Shown here piece by piece: positions 17,206 through 25,450 of a stretch of DNA of 32,108 bases (positions are counted from its first letter, which is position 1; each line of letters opens with the position of its first letter). This DNA comes from Alphaproteobacteria bacterium (lineage in GTDB: Bacteria > Pseudomonadota > Alphaproteobacteria > UBA6615). The notes beneath the pieces were generated by a model, which was not told where the DNA came from, ran no database searches, and saw only the letters and a list, made by a program, of their open reading frames with translations. Where the stretch lies: assembly GCA_027297685.1 (NCBI GenBank), contig JAPUHN010000298.1, positions 1 through 32,108 on the forward strand. The letters run 5' to 3'. Made by a program: the position numbers and the translations under genes.

Positions 17206-17771
17206 AGCGTCTGCTTCAAGCTGGGTGGCAAGTATATCCGTTCAATCCGCACTGGGCCATCAGGCTTATTGCGCCTAATTCTCCTCCTCGTAAATGCTTG
17301 CAAGCAAGAGACGAAGTTCGGACTCATACCAAATCTCGCTAGTACGGACCCCTTTCATGGTGACGGATTGGCCCGCCCGGTCAGGCGCGCGGCACAGCGC
17401 GATGCGGGGCCATCGGGCAAGCCGCGCAACGCCGCCGGAGGGCCAATCCGCCCCACCGCAGGCCGCCATCCTTTGTCCGCCGGTGTCGTTGCGGGCCGCT
17501 TGCGGTGCCAGCACCGCGGCGCAACCCGCGCCTATCCGGCGGATAAAATATAGGCGGTGAAATGGGTCTGTATTAACGAGACTTGGTATTAGTCGCCATG
17601 CGAAATTGGGATTGCGATTGGTCATCGCGGCAGATTTGACCCAATGCGCACCTTCCAAGCGAAAATGCTGATTTGGCGGCGGACGGCTGGTAGTGCGTAG
17701 AAGAGAATGCGCCTAGCCGTTTCGAATGTATCATGGCACTGTTGCGGCGTTGTTTTTCTTCAGAGAATTTG
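17206..17771. other. Non-coding stretch holding a MITE-like inverted-repeat element
   Basis: No gene is supported between the small membrane protein and the MFS transporter. Most of the stretch is the inverted-repeat element at 17321-17594. The remainder contains an AGAGA site before the MFS ATG at 17772. A leftward 127-codon open frame covers the element but looks like a by-product of its GC-rich palindromes. Confidence 0.5.
17321..17594. repeat. MITE-like element with 37-bp imperfect terminal inverted repeats
   Basis: The left end (17321-17357, starting GACTCATACCAAATCTCGCT) matches the reverse complement of the right end (17558-17594, GACTAATACCAAGTCTCGTT) at 31 of 37 positions. Inside, GGATTGGCCCGCC near 17366 pairs with GGAGGGCCAATCC near 17437, giving a second GC-rich hairpin. 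There is no transposase frame, and I see no clear target duplication. The structure fits a non-autonomous mobile element or a large palindromic intergenic repeat. Confidence 0.6.
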
Positions 17772-18965
17772 ATGCCGTTACGCTGGGTCATGTTAATCGT
17801 TCTGTTCCTGGTGCGGCTCGCCATGGGCTACCAGTTTCAGTCCGTTGCCTCGGTATCCTCCCATCTCGTGAACGAGCTCGGCTTCAGCTATGCCCAGGTT
17901 GGTACGCTAATTGGGTTCTTCGTGCTGCCTGGCATCGTCATCTCGATTCCGAGCGGTGTTCTGACGCGCGCGGTCAGCGATAAGACGCTGCTGATGTTCG
18001 GCGCGCTGACAATGGTTGTCGGGGCGCTGGTAATGGGAATTGGCGCGGGCACTTCGGAGCTCTATGTGGGCCGCCTGATCACCGGGATCGGCGGCACCAT
18101 TTTCAATGTGATTCTGACTAAAATGGTCACCGACTGGTTCGATGGGAAAGAGATCGTCACGGGATTGGCCGTCATGCTGACGGCGTGGCCGATCGGCATC
18201 GCGCTCGGCCTTCTGACCCAGGGCTTTATTGCCGATACCTATGGCTGGCCTTGGGCGATGCACGCCACCGGCGGTCTGGCGCTGGTCGCGTTTCTGTTGA
18301 CGGCAACGCTATACCGCAATCCACCGCGCGCCACACTCGCTGCCAATCAACCACTGCAGTTTAGCGTACCGCGCCGTCAGCTCGTTCACATCAGTGTCGT
18401 TGGCCTCGGCTGGGCTCTTTTTAATGTGAGCTTAATCATCGTGGTGAGTTTTGGACCGGACGTTTTGATCGAGCATGGCTACGAGGCAGGCGCGGCGCGG
18501 GCGACAATCAGCCTTGCCACCTGGTCGATGCTGATTTCGATCCCTTTTGCTGGCCGGCTAATGGAAGTGTTTGGCTGGATAACGCTTTCCACAGTCGCGA
18601 GCCTGACGGTGGCAGCTGGCGTTATGGCAGCGCTCTCGCAGGGCCTGGCGCCGGAGATGCTCAGCGTTGCCTTCGGGCTGATTTTTGGTATCCCGGCCGG
18701 CGCGTTGATGGCGCTAACGTCGCAAGCGCTTAGCCCCGACAACAGGGGGCCGGGACTGGGAATTTTCTACACTTGGTATTTCGTCGGTATGACGATTGGA
18801 CCCGCATTTGCCGGTAGGATGCGCGATCTGAGTGGCGCCGCCGCACCGCTGATTGCTGGTGCCGTCATGCTCATCGCCGTGGTTATGTGTGTCGGCGCGT
18901 TGCGGGCGCTTCAACGCATCTGGCCGATCGAAGGGGTGCCGAAGCGCGATGTGGTTTCTGGCTAG
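17772..18965 (+). CDS. MFS transporter, CynX/NimT-like
   Basis: A 397-residue major facilitator with about 12 membrane segments in two halves split by a central loop (about 180-200, PRRQLVH). The first half has FLVRLAMGYQFQSVASVSSHL and the loop 2-3 region SGVLTRAVSDKTLL; the second half includes FAGRLMEVFGW. The pattern resembles the cyanate/organic-anion permease group. Start ATG 17772 has GAGA five bases upstream; an in-frame ATG at 17733 adds 13 residues (MALLRRCFSSENL) but lacks a ribosome site. It is a single gene convergent with the CoA-transferase. Substrate is unknown; proximity to the catabolic island suggests uptake of its starting compound (inference). Confidence 0.9.
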   Translation: MPLRWVMLIVLFLVRLAMGYQFQSVASVSSHLVNELGFSYAQVGTLIGFFVLPGIVISIPSGVLTRAVSDKTLLMFGALTMVVGALVMGIGAGTSELYVGRLITGIGGTIFNVILTKMVTDWFDGKEIVTGLAVMLTAWPIGIALGLLTQGFIADTYGWPWAMHATGGLALVAFLLTATLYRNPPRATLAANQPLQFSVPRRQLVHISVVGLGWALFNVSLIIVVSFGPDVLIEHGYEAGAARATISLATWSMLISIPFAGRLMEVFGWITLSTVASLTVAAGVMAALSQGLAPEMLSVAFGLIFGIPAGALMALTSQALSPDNRGPGLGIFYTWYFVGMTIGPAFAGRMRDLSGAAAPLIAGAVMLIAVVMCVGALRALQRIWPIEGVPKRDVVSG

Positions 18966-19028
18966 CCGGTCTTGCTGCAACAAACCACTTCGCGACTGAT
19001 ACAAACTGGGGCAATCGCATCACATCTG

Positions 19029-20231
19029 CTAAATCGCGCCGGCCTCGCGCAAGGCAACGATGTCTTCCGCCGACTTGCCAAGTTCGCTCAACACGGCGTC
19101 GGTATGTTCGCCCAGCACCGGCGGTGCGCGCCGGATGGCGGCAGGGTCGCGCGAGAATCGAAACGGGATGCCGGGAATTTTGATCTCGCCCTCGGTCGTG
19201 TGATTGGCCGTGGTGACAAGACCCCGCGCCACGGTATGGGCGGCGGTCAACGCCTGCTCGACGGTATTGATCGGGGCACACGAAACGCTGGCGGCGAGAA
19301 GCTTATCGAGCCAGGCCGCCGTGGTATCGGTGCGGAACAAATCGGCGATCATGCCGTCGCATGCGCCCCGGTTGGCCACCCGGTCGCGGTTGCGGGCGAA
19401 GCGTTCGTCTTCGGCCCACTCGGTATGGCCGACCGCGTTGCAGAATGTCGCGAACTGCGTGTCGTTTCCGATCGACAGCGCGATCATGCCGTCGCCGGTG
19501 GGATACGCGTTGTAGGGCACGATATTGGGGTGACCGTTGCCGTAGCGCCCGGCCGCCTTGCCCGATGCCAGAAAATTCGCCGCCACATTGGCCAACAGCG
19601 ACACCCCGGTATCGTAGAGCGATACTTCGATGGCTTGGCCATGGCCGCTACGGTGGCGGGCGTTGATCGCAGCGAGGATGGTCGAGAGCGCGTACAGGCC
19701 GGTGCACAGGTCGACGATGGCAACCCCAAGTTTCATCGGTTCGCCCTCGGCCTCGCCGGTGATGGCCATCAGCCCACTTTCCGCCTGCAGCAAGAAATCG
19801 TAGCCGGGCAGGCCGGCGCGCGGGCCGGTCGAGCCATAGCCGAGGATCGAGCAGCGCACGATTTGCGGCGCGTTGGCTTCGTACCAGGCGTCGTCGAAAC
19901 CGAACCTGGCCATGGTGCCAAGCTTGAAATTGTCGATCACCACGTCGGCGCCGCGCACCAGCTCGCCGAGAATTTCCTGGCCGGCTTCATGCTTCAGGTT
20001 CAGCGTCATACCGCGTTTGTTGCGGTTAGCGCTGAGGAAATAGGCCGATTCCTCGCCAACGAAAGGCGGGCCCCAGGCGCGGGTGTCGTCGCCATGACCC
20101 GGTTGTTCGACCTTGATTATATCGGCGCCCATGTCGCCCAGCAACATGGTGCAAAACGGCCCGGCAAGGACCCGCGTCAGGTCGATCACGCGAAGGCTGT
20201 CGAGGGCGCCGGGTTTTGGTTCGTCGGTCAT
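19029..20231 (-). CDS. Family III CoA-transferase (CaiB/BaiF)
   Basis: A 400-residue enzyme that moves CoA between carboxylic acids, for example activating a substrate acid with succinyl-CoA. Family blocks are VIDLTRVLAGPFCTMLLGDMGADIIKVE at the N-terminus (CoA binding) and GYGSTGPRAGLPGYDFLLQAESG, where Asp145 is the catalytic residue forming the acyl-aspartyl anhydride. ATG 20231 is chosen because GAGG lies just upstream and the protein aligns from MTDEP; the frame extends to an ATG at 20252 that touches the palindromic repeat. It is downstream of the crotonase gene on the same strand, separated by that inverted repeat, so they probably form one operon whose two cistrons may be differently expressed. 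Confidence 0.94.
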   Translation of the reverse strand: MTDEPKPGALDSLRVIDLTRVLAGPFCTMLLGDMGADIIKVEQPGHGDDTRAWGPPFVGEESAYFLSANRNKRGMTLNLKHEAGQEILGELVRGADVVIDNFKLGTMARFGFDDAWYEANAPQIVRCSILGYGSTGPRAGLPGYDFLLQAESGLMAITGEAEGEPMKLGVAIVDLCTGLYALSTILAAINARHRSGHGQAIEVSLYDTGVSLLANVAANFLASGKAAGRYGNGHPNIVPYNAYPTGDGMIALSIGNDTQFATFCNAVGHTEWAEDERFARNRDRVANRGACDGMIADLFRTDTTAAWLDKLLAASVSCAPINTVEQALTAAHTVARGLVTTANHTTEGEIKIPGIPFRFSRDPAAIRRAPPVLGEHTDAVLSELGKSAEDIVALREAGAI

Positions 20232-20246
20232 GATCGCGATCCTCGA

Positions 20247-20322
20247 CCCCATCCTTCGACAAGCTCAGGATGAGGTTTGGTATGCGTCGGCATCCTCATC
20301 CTGAGCTTGTCGAAGGACGAGG
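20247..20322. repeat. Inverted pair of the CTTCGACAAGCTCAGGAT palindromic repeat
   Basis: Two 29-bp arms (20247-20275 and 20294-20322) match in inverted orientation at 27 positions around an 18-bp loop. The same core forms the 31687-31767 pair and a decayed half copy near 26705. It lies between the crotonase stop and the CoA-transferase start, where a hairpin in the mRNA could protect the 3' end, attenuate or terminate transcription. REP-like intergenic repeats of this kind are known to be dispersed in many genomes. Confidence 0.85.
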
Positions 20323-20335
20323 ATGAAGACGGCGC

Positions 20336-21211
20336 CTATTCCGCTTTCAACTGGTTGCGGTTGTTGTTGAAGTCGTCGAGGTACTGATCGACTGCTTCCT
20401 TGTTTTTTACACGGAACTGCATGAAATCGGGTTCGCGTTTGTCGAGAAAGGCCTGCATGCCTTCGTTGGCTTCGTCGCTGCCCCACACGTGGGCGAGCAG
20501 TTCCATGCCGTGTTGCCACGAGGCATAGAGCTCGTCGGACTCGTGGTTGAGCGATTTCTTGGTCATGCGGATAGTCTGGCCGCTGTGCGACTTGATGCTC
20601 TCGCACCATTTCTCGGTCTCCTCGCGCAGTTTGTCTTGCGGCACGACCTTGTTGATCAGGCCGATCTCGACCGCCTCGGCGGCGGTGAAGGTGCGGGCGA
20701 GAAAGATCATCTCACGGGCCAGGCGTTCGCCGATCATGCGCGGTATGTATTGCGTTGCGCCGACCGTCGGGCACGCGCCGACCTTGGCGCCGGACTGGCC
20801 GAACATGGCGTTGTCCGAGGCGATGACCATGTCGCACCACAGCGCCAATTCGTGGCCGCCGCCCATGCACCAGCCGTTGACCATGGCGATCACCGGGATT
20901 GGCAGACCGCGGATGGTCATGGCGGTGCCGAGCATGCGGTCGTTCCAATGGTACGCGTTGGCCCAGTTCAACTTCATCATGGCGCCGAAGTCGCCGCCGG
21001 CGGAGAACGACGTGTCGCCGGCGCCGGTGACGACGGCAGCCACGATTGTGGGGTCGTTGCGGGTCGACTTGAAGGCGTGAATCAGCTCGTCGAGGGTGTG
21101 CTCGCGGAAGGCGTTCTGAGATTTGGGCCGGTTTATGGTGATCCAGGCGACATTATTTTCGACTTCGAATAGAATGTCGTTGAAGTCGTCGGACGTGGGT
21201 AGATTGGACAT
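20336..21211 (-). CDS. Crotonase-family enzyme, MenB/BadI-like
   Basis: A 291-residue enoyl-CoA hydratase/isomerase superfamily protein acting on a CoA thioester. Oxyanion-hole segments are SAGGDF (70-75) and MGGGHEL (116-122). Where hydratases have the catalytic Glu (QPE), it reads GQSGAKVGACPTVGATQ, with Gly141. That pattern resembles MenB (QTGPKVGS) and BadI (QVGPKMGS), which make or break C-C bonds in ring chemistry, so a ring-opening hydrolase is a reasonable guess, not proven. ATG 21211 is preceded by GGGAG; the frame is open to 21349 but that part is AT-rich and non-conserved. It is first gene of the leftward operon with the CoA-transferase, divergent from the lactonase operon. Confidence 0.92.
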   Translation of the reverse strand: MSNLPTSDDFNDILFEVENNVAWITINRPKSQNAFREHTLDELIHAFKSTRNDPTIVAAVVTGAGDTSFSAGGDFGAMMKLNWANAYHWNDRMLGTAMTIRGLPIPVIAMVNGWCMGGGHELALWCDMVIASDNAMFGQSGAKVGACPTVGATQYIPRMIGERLAREMIFLARTFTAAEAVEIGLINKVVPQDKLREETEKWCESIKSHSGQTIRMTKKSLNHESDELYASWQHGMELLAHVWGSDEANEGMQAFLDKREPDFMQFRVKNKEAVDQYLDDFNNNRNQLKAE

Positions 21212-21405
21212 CGGTTCGCTCCCCATTGAATTCTTGTTATATGTTTCCGTACGGCGTTTAGCCGCCTGGTGCAACGGGCGTATAAATTGCCCCGCCACAA
21301 TGTTAAATTTGTCCGGACATATAAATAATATTATTCGAGCACACAACATGCCATGCCGGTCCGGCCACCGCTCGTTGTCGGTATTTAGAGGGGGGAAAAG
21401 TTCGG
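21212..21405. promoter_or_regulatory. Divergent promoter region with palindrome TGTCCGGACA
   Basis: 194 bp, AT-rich in the middle, between the two arms of the catabolic island. A perfect 10-bp palindrome TGTCCGGACA sits at 21310-21319 beside an AT-rich run suited to promoters in either direction. It is a natural candidate operator for the GntR regulator at the end of the island, but I do not see an identical copy upstream of the regulator gene. A purine-rich GAGGGGGGAA block precedes the rightward ATG. Confidence 0.5.
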
Positions 21406-22329
21406 ATGTTCAATCCATTCAAAGAGGTCGAGCTTATCAAGGCTCAGGTTCTTCAAACGTTGCCGGACAAGTTCCGTAGTAGCCGCCGCTCGGATTGGTC
21501 CGATCCGAACCGGCAGGGCGCCGAAGTCGAATGTTTTCTCGAGGGCCCCTCGTTCGACCGCGCCGGCAATCTCTATTTCACCGACATTCCCTTCGGCCGT
21601 ATTTTCCGCATCCCGCCGGACGGCGATATCGAATTGGTCGCCGAATATGATGGTTGGCCGAACGGCCTGAAGATCCATAAAGACGGGCGTATTTTCGTTG
21701 CCTGCTACAAGTACGGCATCATGGAGGTCGACCCCGATAAGGGGACGGTCGAGACAGTTTTGGGGTCGGTGTTCAGCGAAGGCTTCAAAGGCACCAACGA
21801 CCTCCATTTCGCTAAGAACGGCGATCTGTATTTCACCGACCAGGGCCAGACCGGCGTGGTTGACCCCACGGGCCGCGTGTTTCGGTGGGGTGCCGACGGC
21901 AGCCTCGACCGATTGGCGGTCAACATACCCAGCCCCAACGGCATAACGCTGAACATCAAAGAGAACCAGTGTTACGTCGCGGTCACGCGGACCCAACAGA
22001 TCTGGCGTCTGCCATTGATGGCCGACGGCAATGTGTCGAAAACCGGGGTGGCGATCCAACTGTCCGGCGGCCATGCGGGTCCCGACGGCCTCGAGAGCGA
22101 TTCCGAAGACGGTTTGCTCGTGTGCCATCTGGGCGTTGGCATCTGGCGGTTCGACGATAACGGTTTGCCGACCCATCTTATTCATGCCGGCGACGCGCAC
22201 CGGTTGATGACCAATATCGCCTTCGGCGGCCCTGCCAACCAAACGCTGTTCATCACCGATTCCCTGAACGGCAACATCCTGACTGCCGAGCTGCCGATAG
22301 CCGGCAAAACCATGTACGGCCTAAGCTGA
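21406..22329 (+). CDS. SMP-30/gluconolactonase/LRE-family lactonase
   Basis: A 307-residue six-bladed beta-propeller lactonase that would hydrolyse a sugar or cyclic lactone using a divalent metal. Metal-ligand positions are kept: Glu in CFLEGPSFD, Asn in SPNGITLN and Asp in HAGPDGLESD. Repeating propeller strands include GNLYFTDIPFGRIFRI and GDLYFTDQGQTG. No signal peptide, so it is cytoplasmic. A strong GGGGGG-type ribosome site precedes ATG 21406. First gene of the rightward operon; the dehydrogenase follows after 42 bp and the MLE-like enzyme after that, so a lactone step followed by oxidation or cycloisomerisation is plausible (inference). Confidence 0.92.
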   Translation: MFNPFKEVELIKAQVLQTLPDKFRSSRRSDWSDPNRQGAEVECFLEGPSFDRAGNLYFTDIPFGRIFRIPPDGDIELVAEYDGWPNGLKIHKDGRIFVACYKYGIMEVDPDKGTVETVLGSVFSEGFKGTNDLHFAKNGDLYFTDQGQTGVVDPTGRVFRWGADGSLDRLAVNIPSPNGITLNIKENQCYVAVTRTQQIWRLPLMADGNVSKTGVAIQLSGGHAGPDGLESDSEDGLLVCHLGVGIWRFDDNGLPTHLIHAGDAHRLMTNIAFGGPANQTLFITDSLNGNILTAELPIAGKTMYGLS

Positions 22330-22371
22330 GGCGCCGATCTCCGCCGCTGCGACACGACACACGGGTGCGCC

Positions 22372-23310
22372 ATGACTGCTGCCATCAACAAAATCCTGAT
22401 CTACGGATATGGTGTCATGGGGCAGGCGGTCTCCGGCACTTTCGCTGAGGCCGGCTTCGACGTTCATGTGGTGTCCTCGCGCGCCAATGCGTTGGCCGGC
22501 AGCGCCGATCCGGTGACATTCCATGAAAATCTGTCCACCGGCGCGCCGGATCTGGTCCCCGACATCGTCATCGAGTTCGTGCCGGAGAACTACGAGGACA
22601 AGCAGGCCGTCTACCGCGAAATCGAGGCGGCCTACGGCGGCGCGCCGCTGATCGCCAGCGGTACCTCGGGCCTAGATCTGACGAAGCTGGCCGACGGTCT
22701 GGCTCACGCCGAGCGGTTCCTCGGCGTGCACTATTTCATGCCGGCCGAGAGTACGGCGGTGGTCGAAGTCATGGCCGGGCCAAGCTGTCCACGCGAAGAC
22801 GTCGACGCGGTGTCGGACGCCATGAAGCGCACCGGCAAGGAAACGGTGGTTCTGTATAGCCCGGTGGTCGGCTTCCTGATCAACCGGCTGCAGCACATCA
22901 TCCTGCACGAATGCTATTACCTGATGCAGAACGGCGTCGCTGGACCCGACGATATCGACATGTCGGCGCGGCTAATGCTGGGGCCGCGCATGTGTCTCAA
23001 CGGGCTGGTCCAGCAAAAGGATATCAGCGGGCTCAAAATTCACGCCGATGCCCAGCGATCCATCGTGCCGGAGCTGTACCCGGTCGATACGCCCAACCCG
23101 ATGATCCAGGATATGGTGTCGCGTGGCGAGGGTGGGCTGGGCGACGGCAAGGGGTTTTATGACTGGTCCGGTATGGATGTCGGCGAAATCCGCGCCCGCG
23201 CGGGCCGCCGATTGCGCAAACTGACCGAATTCCTGCGTGCCGAAGCGGCGGAAGAGGCCGGCGCTCTGGAACCGCGCCCGCGCTCGCGCGCAGAGCTTTT
23301 GGGCGAGTGA
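22372..23310 (+). CDS. 3-hydroxyacyl-CoA / L-gulonate-type dehydrogenase
   Basis: A 312-residue NAD(P)-dependent dehydrogenase of the 3HCDH family. The Rossmann motif is GYGVMG (12-17); the catalytic segment has His120 in FLGVHYFMPA and Glu132 nearby; the NRLQ segment begins the helical C-terminal domain. The end of beta-2 reads VVSSR, where NAD-specific members have an acidic residue, hinting at NADP (inference). The family covers 3-hydroxybutyryl-CoA, L-gulonate and carnitine dehydrogenases. With a lactonase before and an enolase superfamily enzyme after, a hydroxyacid rather than a CoA substrate is possible, yet the divergent crotonase and CoA-transferase point the other way. Confidence 0.9.
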   Translation: MTAAINKILIYGYGVMGQAVSGTFAEAGFDVHVVSSRANALAGSADPVTFHENLSTGAPDLVPDIVIEFVPENYEDKQAVYREIEAAYGGAPLIASGTSGLDLTKLADGLAHAERFLGVHYFMPAESTAVVEVMAGPSCPREDVDAVSDAMKRTGKETVVLYSPVVGFLINRLQHIILHECYYLMQNGVAGPDDIDMSARLMLGPRMCLNGLVQQKDISGLKIHADAQRSIVPELYPVDTPNPMIQDMVSRGEGGLGDGKGFYDWSGMDVGEIRARAGRRLRKLTEFLRAEAAEEAGALEPRPRSRAELLGE

Positions 23311-23384
23311 GCGACGGAGATCTCGTTACCTCTCGCCCGTTTACCCTGGGTCTGGTAACTTCGGAGTAGCCACAGGGTTCGCCA

Positions 23385-24485
23385 ATGAAAATCACCGAAA
23401 TCACACCGATCGCCATTTCGCTGCCGATGACCAAACCGCTCAAGATGGCGGGCATCGTCTTCGACCATAGCGACAACGTGCTGGTTCGCGTTACCACCGA
23501 TAACGGTCTGGTCGGCTGGGGTGAAGCGTCGGCGTCGCCGACCATGACCGGCGAGACGGTGGAAAGCATGATGGCGGCGATCCGCTACCTCTCGCCGTTT
23601 TTCATCGGCCGCGACCCTGCGGAGTTTGCCGATAATCTGGCGCTGATGGATTTCCGCCTCTACGGCAACGCCAGCGCCAAGACGGTGCTGGAAATGGCGT
23701 TCTACGATCTGGCGGGCAAGGCAGTGCAGAAGCCGCTGGCGGAACTGCTGGGCTCGGTGCGGCGAACGCGCCTGCCGGTCTTGTGGCTGCTGGCGTCGGG
23801 TAGGCTCGATGAGGATTTGGCCGACGGCAAAGAGAGGCTCGATGACGGCTTTAAATCGTTCAAGATCAAGGTCGGGACGAACTCGGTCGCCGACGACATC
23901 GAACGCGCGAAGCAGGTCCGCAAGCTGGTCAATGGTGGCGTCCAATTGTCGTCTGATACCAATCAGGGCTGGTCGCTTGAAGACGCCATCACGTTTGTCG
24001 AGGGGGTTGGTGACACATTGGACTTCATCGAGCAGCCGATAATGGGCCATGACGTCGAAGGCATGGCCGAGGTACAGCGCCACGCCAAGGCGCCGATCGG
24101 CGCCGACGAAGGCCTGCACAGTCTCCGGGACATCCGCCTCCACAAGGAAATGGGTGCAGCCCAGGGCGGCAGTCTGAAAATGATCAAGCTGGGTGGTGTC
24201 ACCCGCGCCTATGAGGCGGCGTGCCTGTGCGACGAATTGGGCATGAACGTCAACATGGCGGGCAAGATTGCGGAATCGAGTATCGCCAGCGCCGCCGTTT
24301 TGCATATCTCGGCTGCCGCGCCATCGCTTGACTGGGGCCTCAGCATTACCAATCAATATGTCGCCAAGGATCTTGTGCGCAATCCGATCGTGGTCGTGGC
24401 GGGCGACGCCGTTCTGCCAGAGGGTGCGGGGCTTGGCGTCGAGGTCGACGAGGACGCGGTGCAAGAGTTCAGTGTTAGCCGTTAA
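23385..24485 (+). CDS. Enolase superfamily, muconate-lactonising-enzyme-like
   Basis: A 366-residue mandelate racemase/muconate lactonising enzyme family protein. It has the MLE-type pair of active-site lysines: Lys160 and Lys162 in FKIKVG and Lys268 in MIKLGG. Metal ligands are Asp191 (SSDTNQGW), Glu216 (FIEQP) and Asp241 (GADEG). The chemistry would begin with proton abstraction next to a carboxylate: cycloisomerisation, racemisation (e.g. dipeptide epimerase, NSAR) or syn-dehydration. It is 74 bp after the dehydrogenase and is the last gene of the rightward operon. The fold and subgroup are firm; the substrate is unknown. Confidence 0.93.
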   Translation: MKITEITPIAISLPMTKPLKMAGIVFDHSDNVLVRVTTDNGLVGWGEASASPTMTGETVESMMAAIRYLSPFFIGRDPAEFADNLALMDFRLYGNASAKTVLEMAFYDLAGKAVQKPLAELLGSVRRTRLPVLWLLASGRLDEDLADGKERLDDGFKSFKIKVGTNSVADDIERAKQVRKLVNGGVQLSSDTNQGWSLEDAITFVEGVGDTLDFIEQPIMGHDVEGMAEVQRHAKAPIGADEGLHSLRDIRLHKEMGAAQGGSLKMIKLGGVTRAYEAACLCDELGMNVNMAGKIAESSIASAAVLHISAAAPSLDWGLSITNQYVAKDLVRNPIVVVAGDAVLPEGAGLGVEVDEDAVQEFSVSR

Positions 24486-24547
24486 CAGTTAGCTATCGGC
24501 CGTTAGCCACAACCAAGCAGCTAATAGCTACCCGCTAACAGCTCACG
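24486..24547. terminator. Short repeats between convergent genes, possible bidirectional terminator
   Basis: The 62-bp gap between convergent genes is built of GTTAGC/GCTAAC and TAGCTAT/ATAGCTA motifs. TAGCTAT (24490-24496) pairs with ATAGCTA (24524-24530), and GTTAGC (24488 and 24502) with GCTAAC (24534-24539). No clear T-run follows, so a terminator role rests on position and dyad symmetry only. Confidence 0.4.
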
Positions 24548-25300
24548 TCAGTCCCGCGTGCGCCAATCGCGCCGCAAGTCGAGAGAATAGACGAACCGTC
24601 CCTCGGGATGAACGCTGCGCGTGGTCTCGAACAGCCGGCCGTTATGATCGGTGTAGCGGCGAACGATCGTCATCGCCGCTGTGTCCGGCGCGACTTCCAG
24701 ATGCCTTGCCAGTGCTCCGTCGATGTGGCTGGCGAACATATCGAGCTGGGCGTGGCCGATGATTTCGCCGTGTTGCTGCTCGATGATTTGGTGAACCGCA
24801 CGGTGATCGACCGACACTTGCCGCGCGGCATTCTCGAACTGGGGCAATACGTAGACGTCTTGCCAGCAGATCGGCATGTTTGCCCTTTCCGAGCGGCGAA
24901 CGCCGCTAATTCGGAACCAGTCGGCGCCCGACTGCACTTTCAGAATTTCGGCCTGTTCGGCATTGAGCGAAATGCGGCCCGACTCCATGACTTCGAAGCT
25001 GGTCCCCGGATAGCGTAATAATTCCGACAGGGCGCTGACCGATTGCACGTATGCTTGCTCGGGCCGCGCCGACATAACGCGTGTGCCCGAGCCGCGGCGC
25101 ATTGCCACCATTCCTAACTCGCGCAATTGGCGTAGCGCTTCGCGCACGGTGTATCGGCTGACGTTGTAGCGGTCGCACAATTCCATTTCGGTCGGCAACA
25201 TCGCGCCCACCGCGAACTTCTCAGCGGCGATGTCCGCCATCAGGTCGTCGGCAATGACCTGGTAGCGCGGCCGGTCGGTATCGCTGATCGTCGATGTCAT
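24548..25300 (-). CDS. GntR-family transcriptional regulator, HutC/UTRA type
   Basis: A 250-residue repressor-like protein. The N-terminal winged helix (about 13-75: LPTEMELCDRYNVSRYTVRE, then LRELGMVAMRRGSGTRV) binds DNA; a UTRA ligand domain (about 90-240) should sense a small molecule. ATG 25300 is preferred over the GTG one codon earlier because a GGAAG stands at better spacing. It is convergent with the MLE-like gene and divergent from the propeller gene, so it may control either or both and itself. The TGTCCGGACA palindrome between the island's divergent arms is a candidate site (inference). Confidence 0.93.
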   Translation of the reverse strand: MTSTISDTDRPRYQVIADDLMADIAAEKFAVGAMLPTEMELCDRYNVSRYTVREALRQLRELGMVAMRRGSGTRVMSARPEQAYVQSVSALSELLRYPGTSFEVMESGRISLNAEQAEILKVQSGADWFRISGVRRSERANMPICWQDVYVLPQFENAARQVSVDHRAVHQIIEQQHGEIIGHAQLDMFASHIDGALARHLEVAPDTAAMTIVRRYTDHNGRLFETTRSVHPEGRFVYSLDLRRDWRTRD

Positions 25301-25450
25301 CACCTATCTTCCGCTGTACGCACGAAAGAATCTACCTCTCGGCGTCGTTTAATGCATCGATAGGATCGTCGAACCCAGGGCATCGCTTTACAGGCGCCAA
25401 CACCGGTGCGATACGTGATTTTCCAATAAGAAAAGCCAGGGGGGATCGTC

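Noticed and set aside
17275-17658. 127-codon leftward frame over the inverted-repeat element
   Set aside because: Coincides with palindromic repeat DNA, no ribosome site, both ends come from the two terminal repeats (SLVNTDPF at one end, KGVRTSEIWYES at the other).
18972-20273. 433-codon open frame opposite the CoA-transferase
   Set aside because: Its sequence is Arg/Gly/Asp-rich with no family motifs, while the opposite strand has all CaiB/BaiF motifs; a by-product of GC-rich codon use.
23157-24464. 435-codon open frame opposite the MLE-like gene
   Set aside because: His/Arg-rich, no motif, fully covered by well-supported genes on the other strand.
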